Notes: generated by a model from the letters alone, not told the origin. A stretch of DNA of 64,000 bases from Flavobacteriales bacterium (GCA_020629755.1 JAHDCS010000001.1:1-64000); one strand, 5' to 3'. Positions 35,212-44,346 are shown, numbered from the stretch's first letter. Numbers and translations: made by a program.

Positions 35212-36552
35212 TTACCTCACTATAATGGCTCGCGTTTGTGTGCGATTATCTTGACTCTTAACATTAAGCAAATAAACCCCTTTTGAAAATTCTCTCAAAT
35301 CAAGTGTTGTCTTATTTTTTTGCCCCACATTGTTTTGAAATACCACTCTATTGTTTTGATCTAGAATCTCAATAGAACATAGTGCTTTTTGAGCATCAAT
35401 GGTAATAAAATCAGCACTCGGATTCGGGAATACTTTTACATCAAATTCTCTTAGGATTTTATCTACAAAAGTTGGTGGGTTAGTGAACTTAAACACAAAC
35501 AATCCATTCTGCATGTCTGAAACTATGATATTTCCAGAAGGCAAAAAAGGATAAATCCCCCAAGCGCCTCTATAATTTGGTGCGTGTGGTTCTGAAGAGG
35601 TATCGTAATAGCCAAGAACCGTAGGGTTTTCAGGATCTGATACATCAAAAGCATAAAAGCCATCATGATAATGTGCATCGTAGACTATATGCCCTTTAAT
35701 AATTTGATTGTGGTGAATCGATAAAGAATCAACATTAGAATGCATTAAGCTGAGTACCTCAATATTGCCTACATCTGACATATCAAGAAGTTTCATCTGC
35801 ATGCCATGTGTTTCATCAGCCATAACATAAAGATTAGTGTGAGGATTAAGCCAGCCTGAATGGTTATACCCTTTGTCTGGGTATGAATCTAAGAGCCCTA
35901 TGAGCTCAGGACTGGTTACCACAGAAACATCATACACATATAATCCAGATCCCCCCAAATTTAAATATGCCGTATCGTTGTGAACAAATACATCATGAGT
36001 AGAATGCCCTATGGTGTGTAAGTGCGTCGGATTGGTAGGCTGAGATATGTCAAAAATCCCCAAGCCTGAGCCATCTGCCGTATAGAGTTTAGCGTGCAGA
36101 GTGTCAATAAAAATATTATGAATACGCGTCACAATGTTACTATCGTATACCAACGGTGCCGAATCAGGTAAAAAACTTAAATCTATAATTTGCAAAGACG
36201 CATCTCCTTCATCACTTACCGCATAGAGGTAATGTTGGTAGGTGTGGTAGTCGCGATGAATAATGGCCACCCCTGTATCTCGCCCCATGATAAACTCTGC
36301 TTGATAGGCATTTGAAGGATCTGTAATATCAAATATATGCACTCCTTTTGTGCTGCCAATTATAGCATACTCTTTACCTTGTTGTGCATAGCCCCAAATA
36401 TCATTATAGACATTATCGTGTGCAAATGTTGAGGTTAAAGTAGAATCATCCCAGTGGAATAAAAGCTCAATATTAAAGCTGTTTTGAGCACGACTGTTAT
36501 GTAATAAACACAGACATAAACATAATGAAAGAATAAACACACGCATGATCAT
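35212..36552 (-). CDS. Choice-of-anchor-B protein with T9SS C-terminal sorting domain
   Basis: About 446 residues from the ATG at 36552 (ATG 36546 is as good); an upstream reading from 36621 would put 23 extra residues before the signal MRVFILSLCLCLCLLHNSRAQ. The body is repeated beta-propeller blades of the choice-of-anchor-B type (VHIFDITDPSNA, LQIIDLSFLP, LGIFDISQPTNP, LYVYDVSVV, FYAFDVSDPENP). The last 75 residues form a type A sorting domain (VFPNPSADFITID, ending RTQTRAIIVR). Export through T9SS to the cell surface is therefore predicted. The ligand is unknown. Confidence 0.88.
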   Translation of the reverse strand: MIMRVFILSLCLCLCLLHNSRAQNSFNIELLFHWDDSTLTSTFAHDNVYNDIWGYAQQGKEYAIIGSTKGVHIFDITDPSNAYQAEFIMGRDTGVAIIHRDYHTYQHYLYAVSDEGDASLQIIDLSFLPDSAPLVYDSNIVTRIHNIFIDTLHAKLYTADGSGLGIFDISQPTNPTHLHTIGHSTHDVFVHNDTAYLNLGGSGLYVYDVSVVTSPELIGLLDSYPDKGYNHSGWLNPHTNLYVMADETHGMQMKLLDMSDVGNIEVLSLMHSNVDSLSIHHNQIIKGHIVYDAHYHDGFYAFDVSDPENPTVLGYYDTSSEPHAPNYRGAWGIYPFLPSGNIIVSDMQNGLFVFKFTNPPTFVDKILREFDVKVFPNPSADFITIDAQKALCSIEILDQNNRVVFQNNVGQKNKTTLDLREFSKGVYLLNVKSQDNRTQTRAIIVR

Positions 36553-36560
36553 TTTTTTCA

Positions 36561-36568
36561 CAAATGTA
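36561..36568 (-). promoter_or_regulatory. -7 box of the choice-of-anchor-B gene
   Basis: Minus-strand TACATTTG, 8 bp before the ATG at 36552 and 14 bp before the one at 36546. It is adjacent to the divergent box at 36583. Confidence 0.4.
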
Positions 36569-36576
36569 CGGCAAAG

Positions 36577-37116
36577 ATGGCTTACCTTTGTAAGGTGAAA
36601 ACATCCTTTTGCAAACACCAATTTATTGAATCTAAGATCATAAACGATTTAGATGTACTCGATAAAACCATTTATAGATGGAAATTCAAAGACCAAAAAA
36701 TTGTGTTTACCAACGGATGTTTTGATATTATGCACAAAGGGCATGTCACCTATCTAAATCAGGCGGCTAATCTTGGAGACAAACTTATTGTAGGCATCAA
36801 TAGTGATGCATCGGTAAAAACCCTCAATAAAGGCCCCTTAAGGCCCATCCAAGACGAAAATTCCAGAGCATTGATTCTAGCTGCATTACATTATGTTGAT
36901 TTAGTTGTACGCTTTAATACCCCAACCCCATTAGCACTCATTGAACGTATTATACCACATGTACTTGTAAAGGGTGGTGACTGGAAAGAAGATGAGATTG
37001 TAGGCTCTCAAGTTGTAAAAGCCAAGGGTGGTACAGTCAGATGCATTGATTTTTTGGAGGGATACTCTACCACAAGCATAGAAAATAAAATACGTACGCA
37101 AAGTAAAAATGGCTAA
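36577..37116 (+). CDS. rfaE2: Heptose 1-phosphate adenylyltransferase (RfaE2/HldE C-domain type)
   Basis: 179 residues. The nucleotidyltransferase motif is FTNGCFDIMHKGHVTYL near residue 45 (HxGH class), followed by DLVVRFNTPTPLALIERI and the C-terminal YSTTSIENKI. It activates D-glycero-beta-D-manno-heptose 1-phosphate to ADP-heptose for lipopolysaccharide. The kinase half (HldE N-domain) is not fused, as is common in this phylum. A -7 box TACCTTTG (36583-36590) lies inside the first codons, 4 bp before an in-frame GTG at 36595, so the true start may be that GTG (173 residues). It overlaps radA by 8 bp. Confidence 0.9.
   Translation: MAYLCKVKTSFCKHQFIESKIINDLDVLDKTIYRWKFKDQKIVFTNGCFDIMHKGHVTYLNQAANLGDKLIVGINSDASVKTLNKGPLRPIQDENSRALILAALHYVDLVVRFNTPTPLALIERIIPHVLVKGGDWKEDEIVGSQVVKAKGGTVRCIDFLEGYSTTSIENKIRTQSKNG
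36583..36590 (+). promoter_or_regulatory. -7 box suggesting a GTG start for rfaE2
   Basis: TACCTTTG, then TAAG, then GTG at 36595: the same 4-bp arrangement as at 27171 and 27227. If used, the mRNA lacks the ATG at 36577. Confidence 0.4.
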
Positions 37117-38470
37117 ACTTAAACGTGCTTTTTTTTGTTCTAACTGCGGGCATCAACTTAGTAAATGGGCTGGCAAATGCCCGACTTGCCAACAGTGGAA
37201 TACCTTTGTAGAAGAAGTGATCGAACGGCCTAAAAATGTGCCGTCTTTTACAAAAGAAAAAAGCGGTAGCACTCCGGTGTTAATTCAAAATGTTGAGCAA
37301 AGCAAACTCTCGCGAATACCTTTAAATGATGATGAATTCAACCGAGTATTAGGCGGGGGTGTGGTGCCTGGGTCTATGGTGTTGTTTGGCGGAGAACCCG
37401 GGGTAGGAAAATCTACCTTAATGCTTCAGTTGGCGCTTAAAAATCCTCAGCTTTCTTTTTTATATGTCAGTGGCGAAGAGAGCGATATTCAAATAAAAAT
37501 GCGAGCCGATCGCATGGGGGTTGCTTCTGAGCAATGCTATGTGGTCACTGAAACATTTACGCCCAGTATCTTCAAACACATTGAAAATATTAAACCCGAT
37601 ATTATTTGTGTAGACTCTATTCAAACTTTACACTCACAAAACATAGAGTCTTCACCCGGATCGGTCTCACAAATCAGAGAGTGCGCCTCGGAGTTTTTAA
37701 AGTTTGCTAAAAAAACAAACACGCCAGTCTTTATGATTGGACACATTACCAAAGAAGGGCAAATTGCCGGCCCTAAACTTTTAGAGCATATGGTAGATAC
37801 TGTATTGCAATTTGAAGGCGACCGCAATTACATTTACCGCTTACTGCGTACAACTAAAAATAGATTTGGCTCGACCAATGAACTTGGTATTTATGAAATG
37901 TTTTCGGGCGGATTGCGCGAAGTAAAAAACCCTTCTGAGTTATTGATTTTATCTAAAGACGAGGCTTTAAGTGGCGTAGCCATTGCTGCAACTGTTGAGG
38001 GTATTCGGCCGTTTTTAATTGAAATTCAAGCGCTGGTGAGTTCTGCTGCCTACGGTAACCCGCAACGCTCAGCCACTGGGTTTGATGTAAAACGTCTGAA
38101 TATGCTTTTGGCAGTACTTGAAAAACGTTGCGGATTTAAACTCAGCATCAAAGATGTCTTTTTAAATATTACAGGAGGGATTAAAACCCAAGACCCAAGT
38201 GTTGATTTAGCAGTTATTTGCGCCGTACTCTCTTCATCAGAAGATCTGGCCATTGATCAGCACATTTGTTTTGCAGCTGAAGTAGGGCTCTCCGGAGAAA
38301 TCAGAACAGTAAGCAAAATTGAGCAACGCATTAGTGAAGCGGCAAAACTAGGATTTGAAAAAATAGTAATTTCACACTACACCGATAAAAGTATCGGGAA
38401 CAAACACGACGGCATACAAGTGGTGCGTGTGAAAAAGATTGAAGATGTGTTTACCTTACTTTTTTCTTAA
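37109..38470 (+). CDS. radA: DNA repair protein RadA
   Basis: 453 residues. The N-terminal zinc finger is CSNCGHQLSKWAGKCPTC. The RecA-like ATPase has Walker A GGEPGVGKSTLML near residue 95, and the RadA-specific KNRFGSTNE motif is near residue 250. A Lon-protease-like C-terminal domain follows (GFDVKRLNMLLAVLEKR to EVGLSGEIRTVSKIEQR). RadA drives branch migration of recombination intermediates. Translationally coupled to rfaE2 and overlapping the convergent DUF3108 gene by 15 bp. Confidence 0.97.
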   Translation: MAKLKRAFFCSNCGHQLSKWAGKCPTCQQWNTFVEEVIERPKNVPSFTKEKSGSTPVLIQNVEQSKLSRIPLNDDEFNRVLGGGVVPGSMVLFGGEPGVGKSTLMLQLALKNPQLSFLYVSGEESDIQIKMRADRMGVASEQCYVVTETFTPSIFKHIENIKPDIICVDSIQTLHSQNIESSPGSVSQIRECASEFLKFAKKTNTPVFMIGHITKEGQIAGPKLLEHMVDTVLQFEGDRNYIYRLLRTTKNRFGSTNELGIYEMFSGGLREVKNPSELLILSKDEALSGVAIAATVEGIRPFLIEIQALVSSAAYGNPQRSATGFDVKRLNMLLAVLEKRCGFKLSIKDVFLNITGGIKTQDPSVDLAVICAVLSSSEDLAIDQHICFAAEVGLSGEIRTVSKIEQRISEAAKLGFEKIVISHYTDKSIGNKHDGIQVVRVKKIEDVFTLLFS

Positions 38471-39232
38471 AATCTCAAGTTCTTGTACTAAATTTTGTGC
38501 TTTGGTTAAATCTACTTTGATAGAGCCCACTAAAACATTGGCCTGAATTCTGACTGGTATTTTGTTTTTATCGTCGCTAATCCAAAGGGTTAGATCGTCG
38601 TCTTCTTTAAAAATCCGTCCTTTTTGCACCATTGGAATAAACTCTAAACACCTTATTTTACCTAAATCTGTTTTGAGTATCTTAACGCCTTTATACTTTA
38701 ATTTCATCGGATAGTATTCTTCATCCATAAAGACAGGTAATTCGAATTCATCTCCAGGGCTAATCCCAACAAAATCAAATGTTCTGGCATAATAAAAGGC
38801 TGAGAGCATATCTTGCATATTGCGCTTTGGAAACTCCATCATTTTACCCGCACCAACATCTACGCTCAATTTTTCTGGATAATACAAGTAATCTTGTTCT
38901 TTTTTATAGCCTCCTTCATTGATCCGACGAACAAATTTTAAGGCTTCTAATTTTTCTGGATCAAAGTACGTTTCATACCGATCACGTACTTTAAAGAATA
39001 AATCAAAAAACGTTTTAGTTTTACCTAAACCAATCGCATGATAAGCCGGCACTCCTCTAACGGTATAATTTTTAGTAGACAATTCAATGGTCGCAATACC
39101 CGCATCTACCATCCCATAATGCAACCTATAAGTTAATTTTTCACCTTTTTTAAAGGGTAATTCTTGAGCAAATCCTGCCAAAGGAAAAAACCATCCCCCC
39201 AAAAAAACAAGTACTGCAATCACTCTAATCAT
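38456..39232 (-). CDS. DUF3108 family exported protein
   Basis: 258 residues with signal peptide MIRVIAVLVFLGGWFFPLAGFAQ. The family opening PFKKGEKLTYRLHYGMVDAG is followed by the strand pattern KTFFDLFFKVRDRYETYFD and a late VRIQANVLVGSIKVDL. DUF3108 proteins occur widely in Gram-negative envelopes without an assigned activity. It overlaps radA convergently. A GGGGGGAT octamer codes the LGGW of the signal. Confidence 0.87.
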   Translation of the reverse strand: MIRVIAVLVFLGGWFFPLAGFAQELPFKKGEKLTYRLHYGMVDAGIATIELSTKNYTVRGVPAYHAIGLGKTKTFFDLFFKVRDRYETYFDPEKLEALKFVRRINEGGYKKEQDYLYYPEKLSVDVGAGKMMEFPKRNMQDMLSAFYYARTFDFVGISPGDEFELPVFMDEEYYPMKLKYKGVKILKTDLGKIRCLEFIPMVQKGRIFKEDDDLTLWISDDKNKIPVRIQANVLVGSIKVDLTKAQNLVQELEILRKK

Positions 39233-39309
39233 GTTTTCAATTTGTTAAAAAACTACAAATTATATGCCATAAAATGACTCTCATAGGCTAGGCTCTTTTT
39301 TATTTTAGC

Positions 39310-39317
39310 TAGTTTTG
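39310..39317 (+). promoter_or_regulatory. -7 box of the SPOR protein gene
   Basis: TAGTTTTG ends 6 bp before the ATG at 39324, another near-leaderless arrangement. No -33 match is seen. Confidence 0.35.
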
Positions 39318-39323
39318 TAAACT

Positions 39324-39809
39324 ATGAATTGGGTATGGCGTATTATTGGATTATGGATGTGTGTAGCACACCTCTCTTTATCTGCACAAAACCCTTACAA
39401 TGGGTACTGGTCTAAAGAATCTGCTTCAGACACTCAAAACACAACTAATTCTGGTGACTCTTCTGTTAGCAGCCAAATAGGAGAAACAAAAGAAGTGAGC
39501 TCAGCACTGTTTAAAAAAGTACTTGCTTATAAAAAAAACTGGAACGACTCTATTTCAACCTCAAAGGGTTATCGTGTACAAATTTATGCAGTAAGCGGTC
39601 CTGATAGTAAAGCAAAAGCGTATAAAAAAAAGGATGAGTTTGAAACCTATTTTTCAGATACTAAAGCCCATTTGGTATCAGCCATGCCTTATTTTAAAAT
39701 CAGAGTAGGCGATTTTAAAACCCGATTAGCTGCTTTAGGTTTTTTAGAGCAGGTAAAAGCCTATTACCCAAACGCCTTTGTGGTGTATGATCAAATTTCA
39801 ATTAAGTAA
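39324..39809 (+). CDS. SPOR-domain exported protein
   Basis: 161 residues: signal peptide MNWVWRIIGLWMCVAHLSLSAQ, a Ser/Thr/Gln linker, then a SPOR fold (GYRVQIYAVSGPDSKAKAYK, then PYFKIRVGDFKTRLAALGFL and NAFVVYDQISIK). SPOR domains bind denuded peptidoglycan at division sites. It is followed 4 bp later by the outer-membrane protein gene, so the two may work together at the wall. Confidence 0.88.
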   Translation: MNWVWRIIGLWMCVAHLSLSAQNPYNGYWSKESASDTQNTTNSGDSSVSSQIGETKEVSSALFKKVLAYKKNWNDSISTSKGYRVQIYAVSGPDSKAKAYKKKDEFETYFSDTKAHLVSAMPYFKIRVGDFKTRLAALGFLEQVKAYYPNAFVVYDQISIK

Positions 39810-39813
39810 AAAC

Positions 39814-40515
39814 ATGAGATTATTTTTTTTATTGTGGATGTGCATTGTTGCGGCGCCCGTTTTTTCACAGACTGACACCTTAGTACATGAACATCAAAAA
39901 GCAAGAAACAGAGATCGCGTTTTAGTCGATCTTTCTTTTACTGGTTGGACGCACGAGATCTCAAACCTAAAAACCAAGTGGTATTCTCGAGGTCTTGGCA
40001 TATCGTATTTACATAATTTTCCGATTTCAAAACATGTTGACTTTGCTATGGGACTAGGCGTTAAGAATGCCAATTATTACCATCGCTCAGAATTAACAGA
40101 GAGAAGCCACCCTGATTCTAATGCCATTGGTCAATCGTTTTCTTATTTTGATCCAATTAGCGACACCACTGCTCAAATAAAACGCAATAAATTATCATTG
40201 AGTCATTTCACCTTTCCGGTTGAACTTCGCTTTAAAGGAAAACCAAATAAAAAAAATCGCGTATTTAAACTAGCCTTCGGCTTACAGGCCGACTTTAATT
40301 TTGAAGCTCATGCCAAGCAGGTAAATGGTGATTTAAAGTTTAAAGACTTTAACTTTAATAATTTTGAAAAATGGTCTTTTGGCACACGTGCAAGAATAGG
40401 CTATCACCGCACGGCACTTCATTTTGAAATGAATTTTAATTCTATTTTTAAGCCCAATAACGGGCCAAGTATTTTACCCTTTAGAGCCGGATTTACTTAC
40501 ACACTTCTAGACTAA
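39814..40515 (+). CDS. Outer-membrane beta-barrel protein (PorT-like)
   Basis: 233 residues from the ATG at 39814; an earlier in-frame ATG (39778) lies inside the SPOR gene. Signal peptide MRLFFLLWMCIVAAPVFSQ, then about eight amphipathic strands (GLGISYLHNFPISKHVDFAM, and others) with a C-terminal aromatic strand (FRAGFTYTLLD). This is the form of small 8-stranded barrels common in Bacteroidota. It forms a two-gene unit with the SPOR gene. Function unknown. Confidence 0.8.
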   Translation: MRLFFLLWMCIVAAPVFSQTDTLVHEHQKARNRDRVLVDLSFTGWTHEISNLKTKWYSRGLGISYLHNFPISKHVDFAMGLGVKNANYYHRSELTERSHPDSNAIGQSFSYFDPISDTTAQIKRNKLSLSHFTFPVELRFKGKPNKKNRVFKLAFGLQADFNFEAHAKQVNGDLKFKDFNFNNFEKWSFGTRARIGYHRTALHFEMNFNSIFKPNNGPSILPFRAGFTYTLLD

Positions 40516-40552
40516 AATTCAAAAAACTCTAGTGGAGTTCTTTGAGTGCTAT

Positions 40553-41377
40553 TCATTCTTTTATAACCCTAATAATCAAGCCATCTCGCGTTAAGAAGGC
40601 TGGGGTTTTATCTTTAAGAATGCCTTTAGCTAGATAGTTTTTAAAGGGTTTTATTAAAATAAATTCAGGCACTGTTTGCATAGGGTAAAAGGTATAAAGA
40701 TCTCCTTTTTTTATTTTAAGGTAATTATCAATAGGTTGTATCTCATCATATAAAAAAGGGAGTATTTTCTGATCATAAATTTTATACCCTTGATTTTTCT
40801 TGATAATTAATGTTTTATACGCACAGCCTCTAAGGCTCCCAACACCTGAGTTGCCATTATAACTATAGTTACTTTTAAGGTTCTGAAACCACACTTGATC
40901 TGCCTGATTTGTTGGGATTTGAGCAAAAACACCATCAGTTTGATTCCCATAGCCTTGAAATGTTTGATGAGAAGTCGCGATAAAACCAGCATCCGTTTTT
41001 TCTACTTTTAGTGTATAATGAGGGACTGTGCCGCAAACTCTAAATGAATGTTCTGGTAATTGTGACACTTTTTGTAAGCTATCGGTAATATAGATGATGT
41101 TATAATTGGCATCAATCGCTTGAAAATGCGTGCCAAACAACTGTTTTATGAATACTAAGTTGTTGTATCTCTTGTTATTTTGTGCATCTAAAATATAATA
41201 CGTGCCTTTTTTAGAATCTTGATATACCTCATATAAATTAGAACGCTCATACAACAAACTATCTTTAGATGGTAATGTCTTTTTATCTGTCACTGCTGCT
41301 GATTCTTTGGTGATGTTTTTCTTGTTCACACAAGAAAACAAGATTAGTAATATGACAATTAGATTATTCACTTTCAT
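40553..41377 (-). CDS. Putative lipoprotein of unknown function
   Basis: 274 residues from the ATG at 41377, chosen because [16 protein letters not shown] is a clear lipoprotein signal (lipobox LFSC). A reading from 41452 would lie inside ruvB. The mature chain is rich in beta strands with repeated [18 protein letters not shown] and GYKIYDQKI segments, similar to WG-repeat type proteins, but the repeats are too weak to assign. Its start overlaps the ruvB end by 14 bp, so it is cotranscribed with ruvB. Confidence 0.7.
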   Translation of the reverse strand: MKVNNLIVILLILFSCVNKKNITKESAAVTDKKTLPSKDSLLYERSNLYEVYQDSKKGTYYILDAQNNKRYNNLVFIKQLFGTHFQAIDANYNIIYITDSLQKVSQLPEHSFRVCGTVPHYTLKVEKTDAGFIATSHQTFQGYGNQTDGVFAQIPTNQADQVWFQNLKSNYSYNGNSGVGSLRGCAYKTLIIKKNQGYKIYDQKILPFLYDEIQPIDNYLKIKKGDLYTFYPMQTVPEFILIKPFKNYLAKGILKDKTPAFLTRDGLIIRVIKE

Positions 41378-42404
41378 CAAATAAACTCCCTGGTGTGTTA
41401 AACATATTATGCCCAATGTGTTTGTAAGCTGCTTCAGTGGCTTGACGGCCACGAGGTGTTCGCGCTAAGAACCCTTGCTTTATTAAAAAAGGCTCATATA
41501 CTTCTTCTATGGTTCCAGCCTCTTCGCCAACGGCGGTTGCTATAGTGTTAAGCCCAACAGGCCCTCCTTTAAATTTCTCAATAAGTACTCTTAGAATTCG
41601 GTTATCCATCTCATCTAAGCCACCAGCATCTACCTGCAGGGCTTTTAGGCCGTATTTGGTAATCTCTAAATCAATGCTCCCATTACCTTTAATTTGAGCA
41701 AAATCTCTGATTCGTCTTAAAAGTGCATTGGCAATTCTTGGGGTTCCTCGGCTTCTTCTGGCAACTTCTATCGCTGCCTTTTTATCAATAGATACTTCTA
41801 GTATAGCTGAAGAGCGCTGTATAATTTCAGAAAGAAGATCTTCATCGTAGTACTGAAGGCGTGAGGTAATGCCAAATCTGGCTCTTAAAGGGGAGGTCAA
41901 CAACCCAGAGCGGGTAGTTGCACCTATGAGGGTAAAGGGATTTAAATTAATCTGCACCGATCGAGCACTTGGCCCTGTGTCTATCATAATGTCAATCACA
42001 TAATCCTCCATGGCTGAATATAGGTATTCTTCAATGACCGGACTCATACGGTGAATCTCATCAATAAACAACACATCACGTTCTTCTAGATTGGTGAGCA
42101 ATCCAGCAAGGTCACCTGGTTTATCTAATACGGGACCAGAAGTTGTTTTGATATTAACCCCTAACTCAGCGGCAATGATATTAGACAGAGTCGTTTTGCC
42201 TAAGCCCGGCGGACCGTGCAAAAGCACATGATCTAAAGCTTCGTGGCGTTGTGTAGCAGCATTAACAAAGACCTTTAAGTTTTCGACCACATCTTCTTGT
42301 CCTTTAAAATCATCAAAACCTTTTGGGCGGAGTGCTCGATCAATTTCTTTTTCACTGCTTGACTGGGGTTTTTGATCGGCGTCTAAATATGGATTATCAG
42401 TCAT
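41364..42404 (-). CDS. ruvB: Holliday junction branch migration DNA helicase RuvB
   Basis: 346 residues. Walker A is [12 protein letters not shown] near residue 63, Walker B FIDEIHR near 113, sensor 1 [18 protein letters not shown] near 170, and the winged helix ends with [18 protein letters not shown]. With RuvA it drives branch migration; ruvA is not here. It is divergent from mraZ across 230 bp, and a minus-oriented MraZ box (42473-42494) lies 69 bp before its start. Confidence 0.97.
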   Translation of the reverse strand: MTDNPYLDADQKPQSSSEKEIDRALRPKGFDDFKGQEDVVENLKVFVNAATQRHEALDHVLLHGPPGLGKTTLSNIIAAELGVNIKTTSGPVLDKPGDLAGLLTNLEERDVLFIDEIHRMSPVIEEYLYSAMEDYVIDIMIDTGPSARSVQINLNPFTLIGATTRSGLLTSPLRARFGITSRLQYYDEDLLSEIIQRSSAILEVSIDKKAAIEVARRSRGTPRIANALLRRIRDFAQIKGNGSIDLEITKYGLKALQVDAGGLDEMDNRILRVLIEKFKGGPVGLNTIATAVGEEAGTIEEVYEPFLIKQGFLARTPRGRQATEAAYKHIGHNMFNTPGSLFDESE

Positions 42405-42472
42405 TCTAAGAAGCTTGTTGTGTAAATATACCTCAAAAATTACGGATAGAAGTTTTGCTTAAAAAATCTTTT

Positions 42473-42494
42473 TTACCACTTTTTTCCACTTTTA
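42473..42494 (-). promoter_or_regulatory. MraZ box, inverted copy on the ruvB side
   Basis: Minus-strand AAAGTGGAAAAAAGTGG, two AAAGTGG units with a 10-bp period, differing from the plus-strand copy at 42589 by a single base over 22 bp. It faces ruvB. Confidence 0.6.
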
Positions 42495-42519
42495 TTAACA
42501 AATGTTGATATCTATTTTA

Positions 42520-42550
42520 TTTGACTGAAATCAAGCAATCCTATAACTTT
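42520..42550 (+). promoter_or_regulatory. Putative promoter of the dcw cluster
   Basis: TTTG at 42520-42523, a 19-bp spacer, and TAACTTTA at 42543-42550 (TAnnTTTG with the last base changed). The mRNA start would be near 42556, upstream of the MraZ box. Confidence 0.4.
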
Positions 42551-42588
42551 ACAAAACCTTTATTTATAAAGTTTTACACAGCAAACAT

Positions 42589-42610
42589 TAAAAGTGGAAA
42601 AAAGTGGGAA
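42589..42610 (+). promoter_or_regulatory. MraZ box upstream of mraZ
   Basis: AAAGTGGAAAAAAGTGG: two AAAGTGG units repeated every 10 bp, matching AAAGTG[T/G]-N3 repeats described as MraZ boxes in Mollicutes. It ends 24 bp before the mraZ start, downstream of the likely mRNA start, where a repressor would block transcription. Confidence 0.65.
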
Positions 42611-42634
42611 TAATGTAATATTTTTACATCATCT

Positions 42635-43102
42635 ATGCTGAGTTTAATTGGTGAATACGACTGTAAACTAGATCCGAAGGGGCGATTTTTGTTTCCGGCT
42701 GCGCTTAAAAAACAATTAGATGCTGCTGATCAAGATCAGTTTGTTTTGAACCGTGGTTTTGAGGGATGTTTGGTTTTATACCCAAATTCATCTTGGGCCG
42801 AAGAGTCAAAAAACATGTCAAAACTCAATCTGTATAAAGCTGAGCATAGAAAATTTTACCGCCAATTTCACAACGGAGCTACGCTTGTAAAGCCTGATAA
42901 TTTAGGACGCATACTCATTCCTAAGAACCTGAAGCTGTTCGCAAACATTCAAAAAGAGCTCGTTGTTTTTGCTTACGCAAAAAGAATAGAAATCTGGGCG
43001 AAAGAACACTATATCGCGCACATGCAAGAAGATGTTTCTGATTTTGCACAATTGGCCGAGCGCGTGATGCAAAACCTAGGAGATGACCAGCCAGAACACT
43101 AG
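42635..43102 (+). CDS. mraZ: Transcriptional regulator MraZ
   Basis: 155 residues with two AbrB-like swapped-hairpin domains, each showing the family DxKGR-type motif (CKLDPKGRFLFPAALKK near residue 12; NLGRILIPKNLKLF near 90). MraZ forms a ring and binds tandem repeats before the dcw cluster, usually repressing it. Two repeat boxes upstream fit autoregulation. It overlaps rsmH by 20 bp. Confidence 0.95.
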   Translation: MLSLIGEYDCKLDPKGRFLFPAALKKQLDAADQDQFVLNRGFEGCLVLYPNSSWAEESKNMSKLNLYKAEHRKFYRQFHNGATLVKPDNLGRILIPKNLKLFANIQKELVVFAYAKRIEIWAKEHYIAHMQEDVSDFAQLAERVMQNLGDDQPEH

Positions 43103-44012
43103 CGCATCATCATACCACACACCTGTTCTATTAAAGCCCTGCATAGAGCACCTGAACATAAATCCGTCGGGCATCTATGTAGATGTCACCTTTGGCGGTG
43201 GCGGGCATTCAAAATCCATCCTTGATGCCTTAAATGAAAACGGAAAACTCTTTGCCTTTGACCAGGATAATGACGCCAATCAAAACACTATCAAAGATGA
43301 TCGCTTCACCTTAATTGGTGAAAATTTTAGATTCACAAAACACTTTCTTAATTATTTAGGGATTGAAAAAGTCGACGGCATATTGGCGGATCTTGGCATA
43401 TCATCCCACCAAATAAATGAACCTCAAAAAGGATTTTCTACTCGATTCAACGGTCCTTTAGACATGCGCATGGATCAACAAAATCCTCTTACGGCTAAAA
43501 AGGTCATCAACACCTATTCTAGCGCCCAACTATCGTATATATTTAAAACATACGGAGAGGTGACTCTAGCTAAAAAAGCGGCAAGACACATTGAAGAGAA
43601 GCGTAAAGAATCGCCCATCTGCACCACACAAGATTTACAAAGCACTTTAGAGGCATGCGCCCCTAAATTTAAACCTCAAAAGTTTTACGCCAAAGTATTT
43701 CAGGCCCTGAGAATCGAAGTAAATCAAGAACTACAAGCTTTAGAAGAGTTTCTTCTACAAACCCCCTCTTTATTAGATAAAAACGGCAGGCTTGTCGTGA
43801 TAAGCTATCATTCTCTTGAAGACAGATTGGTAAAAAACTTTTTAAAAACCGGCACAACACATCAAAAAGATCCCCAGAAAGATCTGTATGGCAACATCAT
43901 AAGACCCTTCACACCTCTCTCTAATAAAGTAATTATTCCGACTACTGAAGAAACCCAGGAAAATCCAAGAGCAAGAAGTGCAAAACTAAGAATAGGCATT
44001 AAAAATGATTAA
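43083..44012 (+). CDS. rsmH: 16S rRNA (cytosine1402-N4)-methyltransferase RsmH
   Basis: 309 residues. SAM-binding YVDVTFGGGGHSKSILDAL near residue 32, LADLGISSHQINEPQKGFS, and the C-terminal PRARSAKLRIGIK. It methylates C1402 in the ribosomal P site. Second gene of the dcw cluster; the start overlaps mraZ by 20 bp and the end overlaps the ftsL-like gene by 8 bp. Confidence 0.97.
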   Translation: MTSQNTSASSYHTPVLLKPCIEHLNINPSGIYVDVTFGGGGHSKSILDALNENGKLFAFDQDNDANQNTIKDDRFTLIGENFRFTKHFLNYLGIEKVDGILADLGISSHQINEPQKGFSTRFNGPLDMRMDQQNPLTAKKVINTYSSAQLSYIFKTYGEVTLAKKAARHIEEKRKESPICTTQDLQSTLEACAPKFKPQKFYAKVFQALRIEVNQELQALEEFLLQTPSLLDKNGRLVVISYHSLEDRLVKNFLKTGTTHQKDPQKDLYGNIIRPFTPLSNKVIIPTTEETQENPRARSAKLRIGIKND

Positions 44013-44346
44013 GAAAGCAACTGCATTTATAACAAAAAGAATAGGCATTTTATTGTCGGGACGGTTTTTTAAAGATAAGCGTGCTCAAAAAAACATCCCC
44101 TATTTTGTTTTCTTGTATACGTTAATTATTCTGTATATCTCTTTGGGGTATTTCGCTGAGGGACTGGTGAAAAAAATCAGTAAACAAAAAATTGAGCTCA
44201 AAGAAAAACGCGCTGCCTATATCTCTGTGAAATCAGAACTTATGGAGCTCACCAAACAATCTAACTTGGCCAAACAATTAGAAAACCTTGGCTCTTCAGT
44301 GGTAGAGTCTACTATCCCCCCAAAAAAAATTAAAATTGACTCCTAA
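44005..44346 (+). CDS. ftsL: FtsL-like division protein
   Basis: 113 residues: a basic cytoplasmic part, one membrane helix (FVFLYTLIILYISLGYF) and a periplasmic coiled coil (ISKQKIELKEKRAAYISVKSEL). Size, topology and place between rsmH and ftsI identify FtsL, which is poorly conserved in sequence. It links FtsI/FtsW to FtsQ-FtsB. The end overlaps ftsI by 11 bp. An ATCCCCCC octamer lies at its 3' end. Confidence 0.85.
   Translation: MIKKATAFITKRIGILLSGRFFKDKRAQKNIPYFVFLYTLIILYISLGYFAEGLVKKISKQKIELKEKRAAYISVKSELMELTKQSNLAKQLENLGSSVVESTIPPKKIKIDS

Noticed and set aside
42551-42577. Imperfect hairpin in the mraZ leader as a riboswitch or terminator
   Set aside because: It is A/T-rich with a short stem and no T-run; more likely part of the promoter region.
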